The position numbers were made by a program, and so were the translations under genes. This document shows positions 8,900 to 21,222 of a stretch of DNA of 64,000 nucleotides, piece by piece. The stretch's first letter is position 1; each line of letters starts with the position of its first letter. The DNA lies in assembly GCA_007258455.2 (NCBI GenBank), contig VDFB02270651.1:494768320-494832319 (forward strand), read 5' to 3'. The notes beneath the pieces were generated by a model. That model searched no databases and was not told the origin of the DNA. It saw only the letters and a program-made list of their open reading frames with translations. The DNA comes from Sequoia sempervirens. Taxonomy: Eukaryota > Streptophyta > Pinopsida > Cupressales > Cupressaceae.

Positions 8900-11640
8900 A
8901 ACTAAAATAAAATGTAAGATAAATAAAATAAAAACAAGATAAATGATATTATTTGATTTGGATTTAGATGAAATTAAGCTAGATGTAATGAAATGAATGA
9001 AATAGAAAATTGGTAAACTAAAATAGATATCTAACAGCAGCAAAAAAAAGCATAGAAACAAGGTTTTTAATGTTGTAAAATGCAGATTCAGATCTAACAT
9101 GGGACTAAATCACCTAGAGGGTGTATGAGTCCTAGTTTGGGTTTTTGAAGGGTTCAAGCAGTGAATAACAGTCACCACAAATCCTAGAAATCAAGTAAAA
9201 CAACCCGTACTGGGACTAAATTTCCCAAAGGGCTAAATGAGTCCCAGATGAGGGTTTTGACACTAAATTCAACAACTTTTGAGTGAATGTTAGTTTTTCT
9301 AGTTTGTATGATGTCTAGACTAAGTGCAATTATAGATTTAAAATTAAATTCAATGATGAAAGATGTAAAAATGTAACCTATATGCACTTTCACTAATGCA
9401 AGATTTAGAAACCCTAGATACAAATTAACTAATGTAAGACCTAATGCAAAGTTAATGTAAGTTATATCTAGGACTATGATGCACTCCAAATTAGAAATAA
9501 TGTGTCCAAACATTAGGTTCACCAAAATGAAATGAATAAAATTGGGTGTGTCCACCTTTTAGGAGATGGACAACTTACACAAGGGGACCATATTTTGCTC
9601 TATTTCATTCAAGGAAACCTTAGAGATTTCAATCCAACGGCTAATGTGAGAATCTAGGGATCTACTATAAGGTATCCTAGGGTGTGATTAAAGATTAAAA
9701 GGGGGTTCACCACTAAGAAAAAGGCTTAGAAACACAATAAATGAAAGTAACATGCAAAACCTAACTATATGAACTAGAAAATGAACTCAAATCAGAATAG
9801 CAAACTGGAGATGAACAGAGGTGCACCTAGAAAGTTGAAGATGATTGATGCAAGGTCTATACTCCCAAAATTCTAACCTTTAATGCACATTGGGACTCAT
9901 ACACTAGTAGGGGAAATTTAGTCCCAGTTTAGGGTTTCAAGCCAAAACCAAAATTTGCAACTGGTAAACCATGATCTATAGAAAATATCTAAAAATTGGT
10001 ATATTGGGACTCATACACCACAAGTGGTGATTTAGTCCCAGTATCAGGGTTGATCTGAAACTTTGATATCCTCTAGTGTTCTTCTAGAGCTTCTCTTCCT
10101 TATGATCTCCAAGTCTAAAACTCTAAATTTCAACCTATAGGTGACTTTTTGTGATCCTGCAAGGTAGGTGACAACTTTGATAACTTTCTCCAATATTTCT
10201 CTTCAATGCATATTCAACCTAAATCTACAAATCACACATCAAAGAGAGGGAAAAATGTTGTTTTATTAGTGGATAGTGGTTTTCCTTGGTCAAACCCCAT
10301 TTTGGTAATCAAACCTTGAAACGAAATCAAATAGAATGAAGGAATGGTGAATGAAAAAATAAGCTATGTTGCAGCTCACTAAACCCTTGGAACAAAGGCT
10401 ACAATCTTGTATGAAATGACTAGCATGAATTTAGAACTTGATTCTTGATTATATGTTATGGATCTTGACTTGAATGCTTGCTTGAATCATAAAAACCTAA
10501 ATCACAAATGTTAGCTCAAAAAAAACATGATGCACATGATGACTTTGACATGATGCTTGAATCTTGAATGTAGCTTTAAAATGCTTGATAATGAACTCTT
10601 GAATACTCTTGTGATCATAAAATTGCTATAAGAATGGTTTCATCGACTTGCTAGGAGAAAATATGTGAAATAACTTGTTTAATTGCCAAATTTCCTAAAA
10701 TTACAACACTACAAGTTGACATCATATCTAGGAGAATAAAATCCCACCAAGAATTTAAATTTAAAATAGGTCCAAGCTGAACAAGACTCATATGCGAGTT
10801 AGGGAATATGAGTCCTAGTAGCCTAGGCTTGAGACACAAATTTCAAGAAATGTTAAGTCCTATTCCAAATTCAAGTTTATGCCCCAAAACTTAGGTGGGA
10901 CCCATACACCCAAGGTGGTGTATGAGTCCTGGATCACTAAATCTTGGATACACAACCCAAAAACATTAAATTATGATTGGATATTAGGAATGTTTTGAGA
11001 TAATCCTCAAAAAGATGCATTAAATAAGGCTTGTGGACACAAAATAGGACCAAATATGGCATAAAGAAGCCCAATTTTAGTAGGGCGGGCCCAAACAAGT
11101 GTGAAAATGTAAATGGATACATTTTCCTACACTACAACCTCAATTGTATTGGGTATATAAATCTCAAGTGTGAAAGATGTACCTCAATGAATGAGTCATA
11201 ATCATGTCTAGCTTGAAGCCCTAAGATGTTTGGCCCATCAAGAATTGGAGGTGAAGAGACTATGAGAGACCCTCCTAGTCTCATGCACATGTGGATAGGA
11301 CCTCTATTCATGAACTTGTGCCTTAAATCACCTAGCATATATTGACAACTCCCAAGACATTGTTTTATCCTATCTTAAGTCCTTTCAACTATTATTCCTT
11401 GTGGTGAATTGTTTTTAGGGGGAAAATGCTCACATGTACCTCCATGTGTTGAGATAGAGCTCACTTTGGGCAATGGAAAAATTGATGATAAAGAGAGCTT
11501 ATCCTTTTGAGGGATAGAGGCTAAATGATAACGGAAAAATGAATTGAAAACTTTCTATGTAACTCACCACTCAAATCTAATCTCCTTGATGGATTAAATT
11601 CATGCTCATCACCTTCAAGTATTGATTGCAATTTGGATTG
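8900..11640 (-). other. Long non-coding upstream region of D1
   Basis: No coding segment that I can support on either strand and no gag. The notable content is the set of six dispersed palindromes described separately. If D1 is a minus-strand element, this is its 5' untranslated or former gag region. Confidence 0.5.
9101..10932. repeat. Six dispersed imperfect palindromes (GGGACT...AGTCCC family)
   Basis: Short inverted repeats of 34-41 bp sharing GGGACT at one end and AGTCC at the other: 9101-9134, 9209-9249, 9891-9928, 10003-10042, 10783-10817 and 10892-10932. Several have the inner arm CATACACC...GGTG. Each could fold into a hairpin as DNA or RNA. Spacing is irregular and the flanks are not repeated, so this is neither a tandem satellite nor a CRISPR array. 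Confidence 0.8.
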
Positions 11641-11664
11641 ATTTGGCTTGAAAATCTATAAGAA

Positions 11665-12205
11665 TTAATAATTACAAACAAAGTGCATGTGTAAACATGA
11701 ACAAACTCACATAAAGTTTAACACGATTCTTGGAGGATAAAATGTTGCCATAATTTTATAAATTATGCTCTTGACTACTCTTGAATTGATCTTGAATTGA
11801 TTTTCAAGTATAATAATTTATCTTTAATAATGCTTGTTAATCCTTGATTAAAATTATGAAAATACTATGTATCAATATGCAATTAATCTAATTCATCAAA
11901 AATTAAATCTTGATTTGAATTTCAAATAATAAATCACCAACACGAACATATTTAAATTTGTAGTTATTTTAAGAGGACAAGGGTGCCAAGGGCGCCCTAG
12001 TCCAAATCCCATTTTTTTGAGATCCAAAGTGTCAAGGGAAAAATATTAAATGCATACTTTGGTCTTTCATATTTGATTTTATGATAAATGATAAAACAGG
12101 TCATGAATGCATAATTTAGGAAATTAGATGCATATAGGAGGGAGAAAAATCTAGTGTGAAATTGTCTAGGGAGATAATTTATGACATTACATTTAGACCC
12201 CACTT
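11665..12205 (-). repeat. Block Y, copy 1 (putative Gypsy D LTR segment)
   Basis: About 540 bp, similar by eye to 37083-37640. Shared landmarks are AAACATGAACAAACTCACAT, TTGATCTTGAATTGATTTT and GTGTGAAATTGTCTAGGGAG. A related GACAAGGGTGCCAA motif occurs at 11973 and again at 36961. I interpret it as an LTR or untranslated segment of the minus-strand Gypsy D family. Confidence 0.75.
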
Positions 12206-12850
12206 TAGTGAGAGTACCTTATACTCAAACTCACACTAAATTAAGAATATGTCAAGAGTGGTTCAATTATCCAAAAATTGAAGAGATGGGATGACATAGA
12301 ATCTAGCCTAGGGAAGTGTACAAGCCCTCGGGATTCAAGAACTCGTGGAAAAACAACATAAGGACAAAGGAACACACATGTATGTAATGCAAACATGAAG
12401 TATACATGATGAAGAAACATAACATAACATAATGTAAACGTAACATGAACATCAAACAAAACACACACAACACCAACATGATGTAAACACATAACATACA
12501 ATAATCATAAAATAAAAACACAAGATTAGTACTAAATGTATTTGTGTCAATAAGGAAAAGATACCCGGATCTTAAATCTGTCTCAAATTCTAAACTTCAT
12601 TCCTCGAATGGGTTGTTTAAACAAAATGATTCTCTCATAAGGATGTAAAATCACTTATGAACCATATGGTTGAACTAGTAAGCAAGTTGTGTTATGCTAG
12701 GTGGCCATGTTAAAAGGTTCTCAAGTTCATGAATTAGCAAGTTGTGTTATGCCAAATTAATGAACTACCTTGGAAATTGTGCTTTAAGGAGCACACAAAA
12801 ATCACCTCAGGGGGTGCACCAAGATTAACATCATAAGGGACGAATAAATG
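12206..12850 (-). other. Non-coding D-family sequence left of element C
   Basis: AT-rich sequence with no supported gene. It includes two GTTGTGTTATGC motifs near 12690 and 12741, similar to 1940 in the D1 flank, and CACCTCAGGGGGTGCACCAAG at 12805. The latter resembles the CCTCAGGGGGCATT motif on the far side of element C at 32468. Sequence similar to this block therefore flanks C on both sides. Confidence 0.45.
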
Positions 12851-14270
12851 TGATAGGTACAAATAATAGCTCATTTTCTATTGTTTTCATACATATTTTG
12901 AGACACTTTTATATACACTTTCTAGAAAATGCTCCTATATTATACTATCCTTTCATATCTATTATGCAGACTTGAACCTAAAATATAATGATGAAATTAT
13001 TGTTATAATATACTAGTATAGTATGATTCATATGAAGATATGTATGGAATATTGATGGAATGCTATGTTTTGATTATGATAGTTATCCTTGTGTACATGT
13101 TTTACAAAATTAACTTGTTTGCATCTAAAGAGGAACCGTGGTACAAAGTAGTTGCGAGATGAACTCGTAGCAAAAGGAGCCTGGGATGGCAAAATAGGAG
13201 AGTTCCAGATTAGACTAAACATGATGGTCATTGATTAAAGGCACTTGATGAAGGTTGAACATGCATTATTATAACCAATTAATAAATGTTGAAGAAGAGT
13301 TCTCCTTCACTTATGGTATTTTGACAAATGGTTGTATGTTTACATGCAATTTTGTTTTGACAAAGTTTTAGTCCTATTGGGATTCCTTTTCCTTTTCAGT
13401 TATAGGTTGAATAAATTAGTCTTAACTCTACACTCTAAATATCTAGGAGTGGAGTTAATGATTTTGGTTAAGTTGTTGCTTTGAATAAGATCCCCTCAAG
13501 CTTGTATATAGCTATTGGTTGAATCCATAGGATAGTTAGTTGGTTTTTTAGTTTTATATTATCAGTTACTTTTAGTTTCAAGTCATGAAAAATATTTAGA
13601 ATGATTGAGTACAATCTGTGAAAAGATCTTTTATAATCTTTCATGAAATGCAATGAAATTAGTTAATTTCATGGGATGTGTAGAATCTGTTAGCTAGATT
13701 TGGGTTCAATTAAAGTGAGAACAACCACTTGAGAAAGCCACTGAAGGTACTTTTCCTCACTTCATTTTCTAGTTATTCATTTATGTTTAATAGTTATTAA
13801 TTTGTCACTACTTCATGAATTATATGCAAGTTAACTAGAACTTCATATCTTTCTTATTGTTAATGAATGCTTATGAATATGCATGCAATGGTTAACCAGT
13901 AGTACTCTAGAGGTTAATTTAGTTGAGTCATTATTTTTTATCAATTTTGAGTTATTATAGTATCATTTCATTAGCAACAGTTCAGTTACAGTCTAAGTTG
14001 TAGGTACCCATAGCCACTAGTTTTGGTTATGTCTTTTACTATTTTGTAATTCTATGAGTTTCCAGCAAGTAGAATAACTTGAGTAGGGTAGCTTAAGTAG
14101 TTTTGAGTCCTTGAAGGCATATTTAATGCTGCACCATCACAAGTTTACAAACCTTGGGTTGACAATTTAATGTAGTCTTGAGCAATGTGGAGTAGACTGT
14201 TCAGCTAGTTAAACCTTTGAATTGTGTAGTTTCTACCAAGTTTACAATACATGAATGCTAAGACTCTACA
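12851..14270 (+). repeat. 5' LTR of Gypsy C
   Basis: 1420 bp, starting TGATAGGTAC and ending AGACTCTACA. It matches 31012-32429 along its whole length, for example AAAATGCTCCTATATTATAC near the start and AGTTTACAAACCTTGGGTT near the end. The two copies differ by scattered substitutions and small indels, indicating an old insertion. Confidence 0.93.
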
Positions 14271-14273
14271 TTT

Positions 14274-14294
14274 TTGGTTCCATTGTTAGGGATG
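14274..14294 (+). other. Decayed Asp-tRNA primer binding site of Gypsy C
   Basis: TTGGTTCCATTGTTAGGGAT lies four bases after the LTR end. It matches the canonical Athila/Tat-type site (TGGCGCCGTTGCCGGGGA) at every position except those in or next to CpG or CCG contexts, where C has become T or G has become A. This is the pattern expected from loss of methylated cytosines. Confidence 0.75.
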
Positions 14295-14460
14295 GTGCTA
14301 TCTTCATAGACTTGTTTTGACAGCTTTCATAGTTAACTTTTGTTTCTAGCATTAGGACTATTAGACTTAATCTATTTCCAACACCAAAGATACACTAACA
14401 TTGTGCAATATTGCTACATTATAAAGCCATATTACATGTATGTAGAGGTAGAGAGATCCC

Positions 14461-16390
14461 TTGGGTAGATTCCTTCCCTCTACATGTCAAGCAGCTATAT
14501 CAGAAGTTGGTGAATCCAGTACTCAAAGTGAAGGTAATACTAAAGAAGAAATTTCCTTATCACCAACATCTAGCACATGTATAGAAGGAACATACCACAC
14601 CATGGAGGATGCAGTGGATGATGATCCTAAACATGCAACATTTGAGTTCCCTATCACTAACCAGGAAAGGGCTACAATGTTGAATAACATTCCTCCATCA
14701 GCCTTACTAGTCTTCTATGGCTTAATGACTGAGGACCCAGATACATTTCTCTTTGAATTTGATGTCCTATGCAAAAGTTATGACTATACTTTTGATGCTC
14801 ATAGGCTCAAAATTTTCCCTACAACTCTAAAGGATGAATCCCTAAGATGGTTCATGGGATTAGGTAGGGATGTTGTTCCTGATTGGGACACTATGAAGAA
14901 ATTGTTCCTAGAAAAGTATTAGGACTATTGTAGGGGACCTGACAAGAGGAAAGATGGCATTTTTAGAATGTCACAAAAGGATGATGAGCCCTTAGAAAAT
15001 TATGTGGAGATATTTTGGTTTGATTTGAAGAAAAACCCATAAAAAAAGGTTTTCAGAAGAGTCCCTCAAGTTAGTTTCCGTGAGGGCAGTCAATGATGAT
15101 TGTATGGATGTCTTGAACCTCATAGGGAAAGAAGATATTTCTTAGTTACCATTTTCAAAAATTTGTAAGGTCTGCAAGAATTATTCTAGGACAAGTCACT
15201 AAAAGGCCAAGAGGTGTTAGGGCATCCACTATTGGTAAATCATCTACAGGAGTTTCAAAGATTGAGTTAAGAAACTTATTGTACAACATGAAGGAGGACA
15301 TTATTAGCCATTTGGAAACTCGGTTGGATACTCTACACATTAAGAAGAAGCATGAGGAAGTTAAGGCTATGCTCACTAAATATTGTCCAAGCTATACGAA
15401 AAGAAAAGAAAATTACAAATATAAAAGAGTAGCTAGTATCTATCAAGATAAAGTTGAGAAACCTAATTTTTATCCAATTGAAGGAGATGATGGACACCTC
15501 TTAAATATAGCATAAAGGATTCCATGGCAACAAAGACAACATATGCCACAAGACCCCCTTAGATTCAATTCATCATTTCCTATTGGGAATCAAAACATTT
15601 CTACATGGAACTCTCAGCCTTGGAAAGCAAACCAAAACTAGTGGCAGAACCCCCAACAATGGCCACAAGCATAGCCAAATTGGAACCAATGGCTAAACCA
15701 TTGGCCACAACAAAATTTCTAGGGTTCCAATTATAATCCACAATGACCAACCCAACAAAATTAGTGGCAAAAAGGCCAACAATGATAGCATCCAAATATG
15801 AACTATCAGTAGCCTATTATCCCTCCTCCTCCACAAAAACAAGCTTTAATTCCTCCATCAAATCCTACATCCCAACCACACAAGCAACCAAAACTACCTA
15901 CCCAACTTGCACCTAACCCTAACAATAAGCTTGTTCAAAAGGCTTATACTAATGAAGCTATGCAATAACCCACCTATGGGGTAGAAGTGAGTGTTGTAGA
16001 CCTCAAATTAGGAAAAAAAATTGCTAGACCTTCATCCCTTCAAATTATAGAGATGGAGGATGAGGAACCTATAGTTCAAGCTTCAAAAAAATCACCTTTG
16101 GAACCTGAGTCAAATCGAGTACACCAAACCACCTCAAGTCCCAAGCCACCTTTTCCTAAATGCCTAGCTATTCAAAAGCATAACACATAGACTGAGACAG
16201 GTCTTTTAGGTCAATTGAAAGATGTGAGCATCAAGATTTCGCTTATCCAAGCTATCAAAGACATACCTATCTATACCAAAACTTTAAGGGATCTATGTCT
16301 TAAGAAACCAAACAGAAAACTAAAAGATCCTTAGACAGTCCATGTCTTGGGAAATATTGTGGATATCATATTAGGTAGCATTATTGTCCC
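14461..16390 (+). pseudogene. gag: Gypsy C gag
   Basis: The best segment, 14461-14922, opens on a TTG and has an ATG at 14602. It contains NNIPPSALLVFYGLMTEDPD, FLFEFDVLC and LKDESLRWFMGLG...DWDTMKKLFLEKY, the conserved retrotransposon gag core that forms particles. A TAG interrupts it at 14920, and the frame then continues as EPLENYVEIFWFDLKK. A later part (15279-15515) has a coiled-coil-like RLDTLHIKKKHEEVKAMLTK followed by FYPIEGDDGHLLNIA. Next comes a Gln/Pro/Trp-rich stretch to about 15860 and an acidic and then basic linker up to the Copia B insertion. Several frameshifts and stops are present. The zinc knuckle is not clearly preserved; KICKVCKNYSRTSH near 15160 may be its remnant. Confidence 0.82.
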
Positions 16391-16399
16391 TAAGTATAT

Positions 16400-17908
16400 A
16401 TTGAAATGCACAAGACAACTGAGAGGGGCTGAATCAGTTATCACCAATCACATTCACAAATCTTAAACAATTATTAACTCCACATCCACTTTAATCTATT
16501 ATTAAGTATGAGCATGAAGTGAAAATAATAGAAAGCAATATCAACACAAGAAACACCAGATTTATGTGGAAAACCCAATAAGGGAAAAACCATGGTGAGG
16601 ATTAACTCACAATAGAAGAGTAATTGCAAAACCAATTACAAAGAGGCTTACTGCCAAAGATAGGATTCATTGTTCAGATACAAGGCTCACTACCAATAGA
16701 TAGGACTCACTATCTAGAAGGGAGGCTCACTACCTACAGATAAAGAAAGATAACAAAAATCCACCACAACAACTTGCACACATCCATAGCCTTGATCAAA
16801 GAATTGTTGACACCATCAACTCACTACTTTCAGGATTCAAACATTTTAAAGTATTATTTCCTTAAATCACTTTCACACACTCTTGCTTCTCACACTTGTA
16901 GCATACAATCCTTAACATCTTGTCTTATATTTATACCATCTTCAACCTTAGAAAATTTCTCCAAGGTCGGCTACACACAATTCATATTAAAAATTCAAAT
17001 AAGGTTGGCAACTCAGCATTCCCATGATGGAAGAGGATGAGAGTGGACCAAACCAACACTTAACCAAGACCCAAAACAACATCTCAGATCAATCACACAC
17101 TTCCTTAATTGATACTTATCCTTTGCATGACGTGTAGACACCAGGTCGGACAAACCTAATGAAAACACAAATGAACTTTGAATTACACATTTCCACAATA
17201 AGAGGATAACATGCAGACCACATAGCATGCTTCATCATACACTAGAAGACATCTTGGATGCCTTCATATTCATCTGTAGCTAATGCAACAACCTTCATAC
17301 ACATAATACTTTCCATTAGTCCATCCGGACTATACAGACACACAAAATAATTCTGAACCTAGTCTTCTAGAGCACCAAACCACAAAAACCTTTGACAGAA
17401 AATAGATAACACTATTACAAGCCTTCTACTAAATCCACAAGACCTGAAATGAACTAGCAGAGGACTATAGAGTAGATACATTTCTCCCAATCCACAGACA
17501 AACAACTCTGGTAGACCAGTTCACAAACCGGTGAACACAACTTTCACTCTTCATCAAACCAAAAGCTCTAATCTAGGATGTATCACCCAAGGATGCCCTT
17601 AAACAGAACTTCAAATCCACACAAGCATAGGATCAACACAGAATAAATGCAGAGCACAAACTGGAGCACATTTTGAACACACTCACAATTTTGTCTTCAC
17701 TATTTCTCAAAAGCACTTGGTAACTCATCATATTAATACACCTGCAACATCATAAAGATAGCTCCATGTACTCACAACATATCTATAGTATCTCAACTAT
17801 ACATGCACAACCTATAATCACTTATTTCCTTTCTCTATAACAACTTATACTATGTTGACACCAATTACAACATTAATGAAAACACCACCATACTCATTCA
17901 TACTTGCA
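16400..17908 (-). repeat. 3' LTR of Copia B
   Basis: About 1509 bp, matching 21223-22731 throughout, including the AGGCTCACTACC-type repeats near 16690 and CATACTTGCA at its right edge. In element orientation it starts TGCAAGTATGAATGAG. The outer terminus reads TA instead of TG on the plus strand, a point change. Confidence 0.92.
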
Positions 17909-17930
17909 AAAATCTCCCCCTTTTTCATTG
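17909..17930 (-). other. Polypurine tract of Copia B
   Basis: On the minus strand AAAAAGGGGGAGATTTT abuts the LTR start TGCAAG. This is the plus-strand priming site. The same tract type (AAAGGGGGAGA) occurs in family G. Confidence 0.85.
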
Positions 17931-18273
17931 ATGGAAACACATGATGTGAAAAACTACCAAAGACACAATACACACTCTCCTTTATTTATAGATTAGACAA
18001 CTTACACAACATTCCTGCACTCTCTTTTCCTTACAATATTCTCTCTCTCAATCTCTCCTCCTTTCAACTTTTTCTTTTCCACATGACTCTCTCTCCCCCT
18101 TTGACATCAATGGAAAAGAAAAAAGAATCTAATCACTCCCCCTTAGGAGTGCACCCACATCTCATACTACAACAATGATACTTCCTAATCCCCCTGAGGA
18201 GTAGACCCCAGTCATTAGTCTAGACAAAGGAAGAATCTGTAGATCCACTAGACTAATACACCTCCATGTGCAC

Positions 18274-19068
18274 CTAGTTCGAAGAAGGAGGAACAGTAAC
18301 CCCCAACTTCTCCCAAAGATACTCAAAATTATCCTTTAGAAGAGCCTTAGTAAATATATCAACAATTTGATCCTTTGTAGTCACATGTTCCAACCTGATT
18401 TCATTCTCCAATACCTTTTCTCTCAAGAAATGATATTTGATAAATATGTGCTTTTTCCTTGAATGCATTACCAGATTCTTTAAAATATTTATTGCACTTG
18501 TATTATCGCAAAAGATAGGGATAGGATCATTGCATATTACTCCTATATCCTTCGATGTTTGCTTCATCCATAATACCTGTGTGCAACAAGATTCTACTGC
18601 AATGTACTCAGCCTCTGCAGTGGATAAAGAGACTGAATCTTGTTTCTTGCTTAGCCATGAAACCAATCTTCCTCCAAGAAAGAATGCACCACCACTTGTA
18701 CTCTTCTGGTCATCCACACAACCAGCCCAATTTGCATCAGGATAAGCATTCAAAGTGAAATTAGTATCCTTAGGATACCACAGGCCATAATCTGGAGTGC
18801 CTTTTAGATATCTGAATATCCTCTTCACAATTGTAACATGTGTTTCTTTAGGTTTTTCTTGAAATCTAGCAACCAAACATACTGCATGCATGACATCTGG
18901 TCTAGTAGTAGTAAGATTTAACAGTCCACCAATCATAGATTTGTACATGCTTTGATCAACTTTAGGAGAGTCATCATCCTTACTCAGTTTGCACCCAGTC
19001 ACCATAGGGGTACAGACTGGTTTGGAACCATCCATTCCAAACTTCTTTAACAATTCTTTAACATACTT
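18274..19068 (-). pseudogene. Copia B reverse transcriptase C-terminus and RNase H
   Basis: An uninterrupted 259-residue frame (18274-19053) starting LKKFGMDGSKPVCTPMVTG, the end of Copia reverse transcriptase, then MIGGLLNLTTTRPDVMHAV and a complete RNase H domain. The acidic RNase H residues are visible in YPDANWAG, STAEAEYIA and FCDNTSAIN. It ends with DIFTKALLK...LWEKLGVTVPPSSN. A single in-frame TAA at 19066-19068 separates it from the rest of the reverse transcriptase. RNase H appears chemically intact, making it the best-preserved enzyme domain in the window. Confidence 0.9.
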
Positions 19069-19600
19069 TTATTGTGAAATGAATATGCCCTTATCAATTT
19101 GATTCACTTGAAGTCCAAGAAAGAAGTTCAACTCACCAATCATAGACATTTCAAACTCCTTTTTCATCTCCTCTACAAATCTCTTGCACATACCCTCATT
19201 TCCTCTGAGGATAATATCATCAACACACACAACCACTATCAACATTTTGTTTCCTTCAACTTTGAAATAGAGATTACTATTTGTGGAGCCTTTGTTGAAC
19301 CTTTTTTGTGTCAAATATCTATCCAACCTTACATACCATGCTTTAGGAGCCTGTTTAAGTCCATATAGTGCCTTTTTTAACTTACAAACCATGTCCAGTT
19401 TATCTAATAACTGAAATCCCTCAGGTTGTTCCATGTACACCTCTTCTTTCGATTCTCCATTCAGAAACACAGACTTAACATCCATTTGATATACCTTGAA
19501 ATATTTGTGAGCAGAAAATGCCAAAAACATTTAAATAGCCTCCATTCTTTCCATCAGGGCAAATGTATCCTCAAGGTCTATTCCTTTAAAACTATATATT
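19069..19600 (-). pseudogene. Copia B reverse transcriptase, fused after an integrase deletion
   Basis: The 153-residue frame 19069-19530 begins [20 protein letters not shown], with the first catalytic Asp in QMDVKS. It continues [28 protein letters not shown] and CVDDIIL. The last is the YVDD active site with Tyr changed to Cys; both Asp are kept. Upstream, after a stop at 19531, the frame reads GIDLEDTFALMERMEAI, directly preceded by GKQTIYSFK, the last part of the GAG-pre-integrase domain. The whole integrase core and the reverse transcriptase N-terminus that should lie between are absent. The junction is near 19582-19592. Confidence 0.88.
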
Positions 19601-20330
19601 GTTTGTTTACCAATTGACAACTTCTGCAAACAGTATTGGTGGGCTTTGTGATTTTAGGCAGATCCTTGACAACTTCTCTTGAACTAATCCTGATCAGATT
19701 GTCAAATTTTACATGTCCCATCCTCCAATGCCATAGCCAACTTTCATTAACTTGAGACACAAAACACTAACCATCAACACCCTTAAGTGTATAAATGTTT
19801 CCATATGTTCTTCTTCTTGTAGCTACCATAATTCCAGACCCTTTTTTGATCTCACAGGTATTATCCTAGAACACAAGTTTAAAGCCTTTGCTACACATTT
19901 GTCTAACACTCAAAAGATTATGCCTTAAGCCCTTAACATAATAGACATCATCAGTATTGTGTTTTCCATCAAAACTAATTTTTCATTTTCCATCAATCTT
20001 TGCACCAGAATCATCTTCAAACATGACTAATCCTCCATCATATTTTTCAAGTTTAGTAAACTTACTTTTGTCTCTGGTCATATGATTTGAACAACCATTA
20101 TCAATTACCCAATAATCTTTTTATTGTCTAGCATGAAAGGCAGTAACCAAAGTACCTTCCATCTCATCCTTCTTGTTTTCCAAACCACATTCCCTTGCAC
20201 ATCTTCCATGTTTAGTAGAAATATTTATTCTCCAAGGCTAGAAACAACCATTCATCTTTATCATCCTCAAAATCAGATTCATCATCAGAAATTCCAGCAT
20301 CTTCTCTAACATAATACAATTTCTTGAACT
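19601..20330 (-). pseudogene. Copia B protease and GAG-pre-integrase
   Basis: On the minus strand the frame reads WVIDNGCSNHMTRDKSKF (about 20065-20110), the Copia protease active-site region. The usual D-[ST]-G is DNG here, a change expected to weaken or abolish cleavage. LEKYDGG, ISFDGKHNTDDVYYVKGL and RHNLLSV follow. Then comes the GAG-pre-integrase zinc region WLWHWRMGHVKFDNL...VCRSCQL (19578-19760). In that segment a one-base loss turns the expected QLGKQ into QLVNKQ. Several stops break the frame. Confidence 0.85.
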
Positions 20331-21165
20331 TTTTGTCCTTTTTGTCTTTATTATCTCTATTCCTTTTGTGTATGGATCTATTTGGACATCTTCAAGCATA
20401 GTGACCAATATTTCCACAACTAAAACATTTAAAAGGTAACATACCTTTGTACTTGTCGGTACCTTTCCTCAATTTCCTTGTAAAGTTTGCTTCCAACTCC
20501 TCTGAACCTTCACTATCTAGATCACCTTCTGTCTTAGTGGTTTTGAAGGTTGTTTTTTTTTTCTCCTTTTCTTTTCCAAGTTTCCTCATTTCAAATGTGG
20601 TCAAGTTACCAAATAGTTGTTCTTTAGTGCATTTCTTTGGATCATACACTTCTTCAATAGCTGAGATTTTGTCACTACAATTCTCTAGTAGGGTCATCAA
20701 AATATTCTCCATTACATCTTCATCTATCAAAGTACCACCTTGATTTTTGACTTCATTTTCTGCAATATCAACCCTCTAAAATTTGCTTGCAATGTCTTCA
20801 CCTTCTTCCATTTTCAAGTTCTCATATTTGCGCTTTGTTGTTAGCTTCTTTGATAATTTTACTTTATCATTTCCTTCATAGATATCTTTCAAATTTTCCC
20901 ACACTTCATAAGCAGTGCTCAATGAAATAACTTTTGTTTTCTCAGTCTTAGATAAAGCACTATAGATTGCATACCTTGCTTTTTGATTTTACTCATAGGT
21001 AGAAATCTCATCTGCAAAAGAAGTACCACTTGTCGGCTCAACATATTTTGTCTCAATAGCTTTCCAAGTCTTCAAGCCAAGAGAGATCAGGTAACCTCTC
21101 ATTTGCACTTTCCAATCATTGTAGTCAAATCCATCAAACATAGGAATTGACAATTTGTGTTCCAT
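20331..21165 (-). pseudogene. gag: Copia B gag with zinc knuckle
   Basis: Starts at an ATG at 21165-21163 with MEHKLSIPMFDGFDYNDWKV, the typical Copia gag N-terminus. A UBN2-like core follows: STAYEVWENLKDIYEG, KVKLSKKLTTKRKYENLKME. The longest open part (20392-20730) carries ENILMTLLENCSDKISAIEE, a Lys-rich linker and the knuckle CFSCGNIGHYA. There a stop replaces one residue before RCPNRS, the end of the knuckle. An acidic tail DDESDFEDDKDEW joins to protease. The start lies about 57 bp inside the 5' LTR edge, right after the primer site. Confidence 0.88.
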
Positions 21166-21202
21166 CAGATCTACCTCAAGCGGTTAAGCTCTTCTTTGAG
21201 GA

Positions 21203-21222
21203 ACCAATGCTCTCATGCCAAT
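21203..21222 (-). other. Primer binding site of Copia B
   Basis: In element orientation the 5' LTR ends CATTTCAACA and is followed by ATTGGCATGAGAGCATTGG. This resembles the Met-tRNA site TTGGTATCAGAGC with substitutions. Confidence 0.75.

Noticed and set aside
9101..10932. Palindrome series as a CRISPR-like or satellite array
   Set aside because: Spacing is irregular (about 75 to 740 bp), the spacers are not of uniform length and the setting is a plant retroelement.
12241..12521. Hydrophobic minus-strand frames of 86 and 72 residues
   Set aside because: They are overlapping frames over a low-complexity run of ACAT-type repeats; composition alone explains them.
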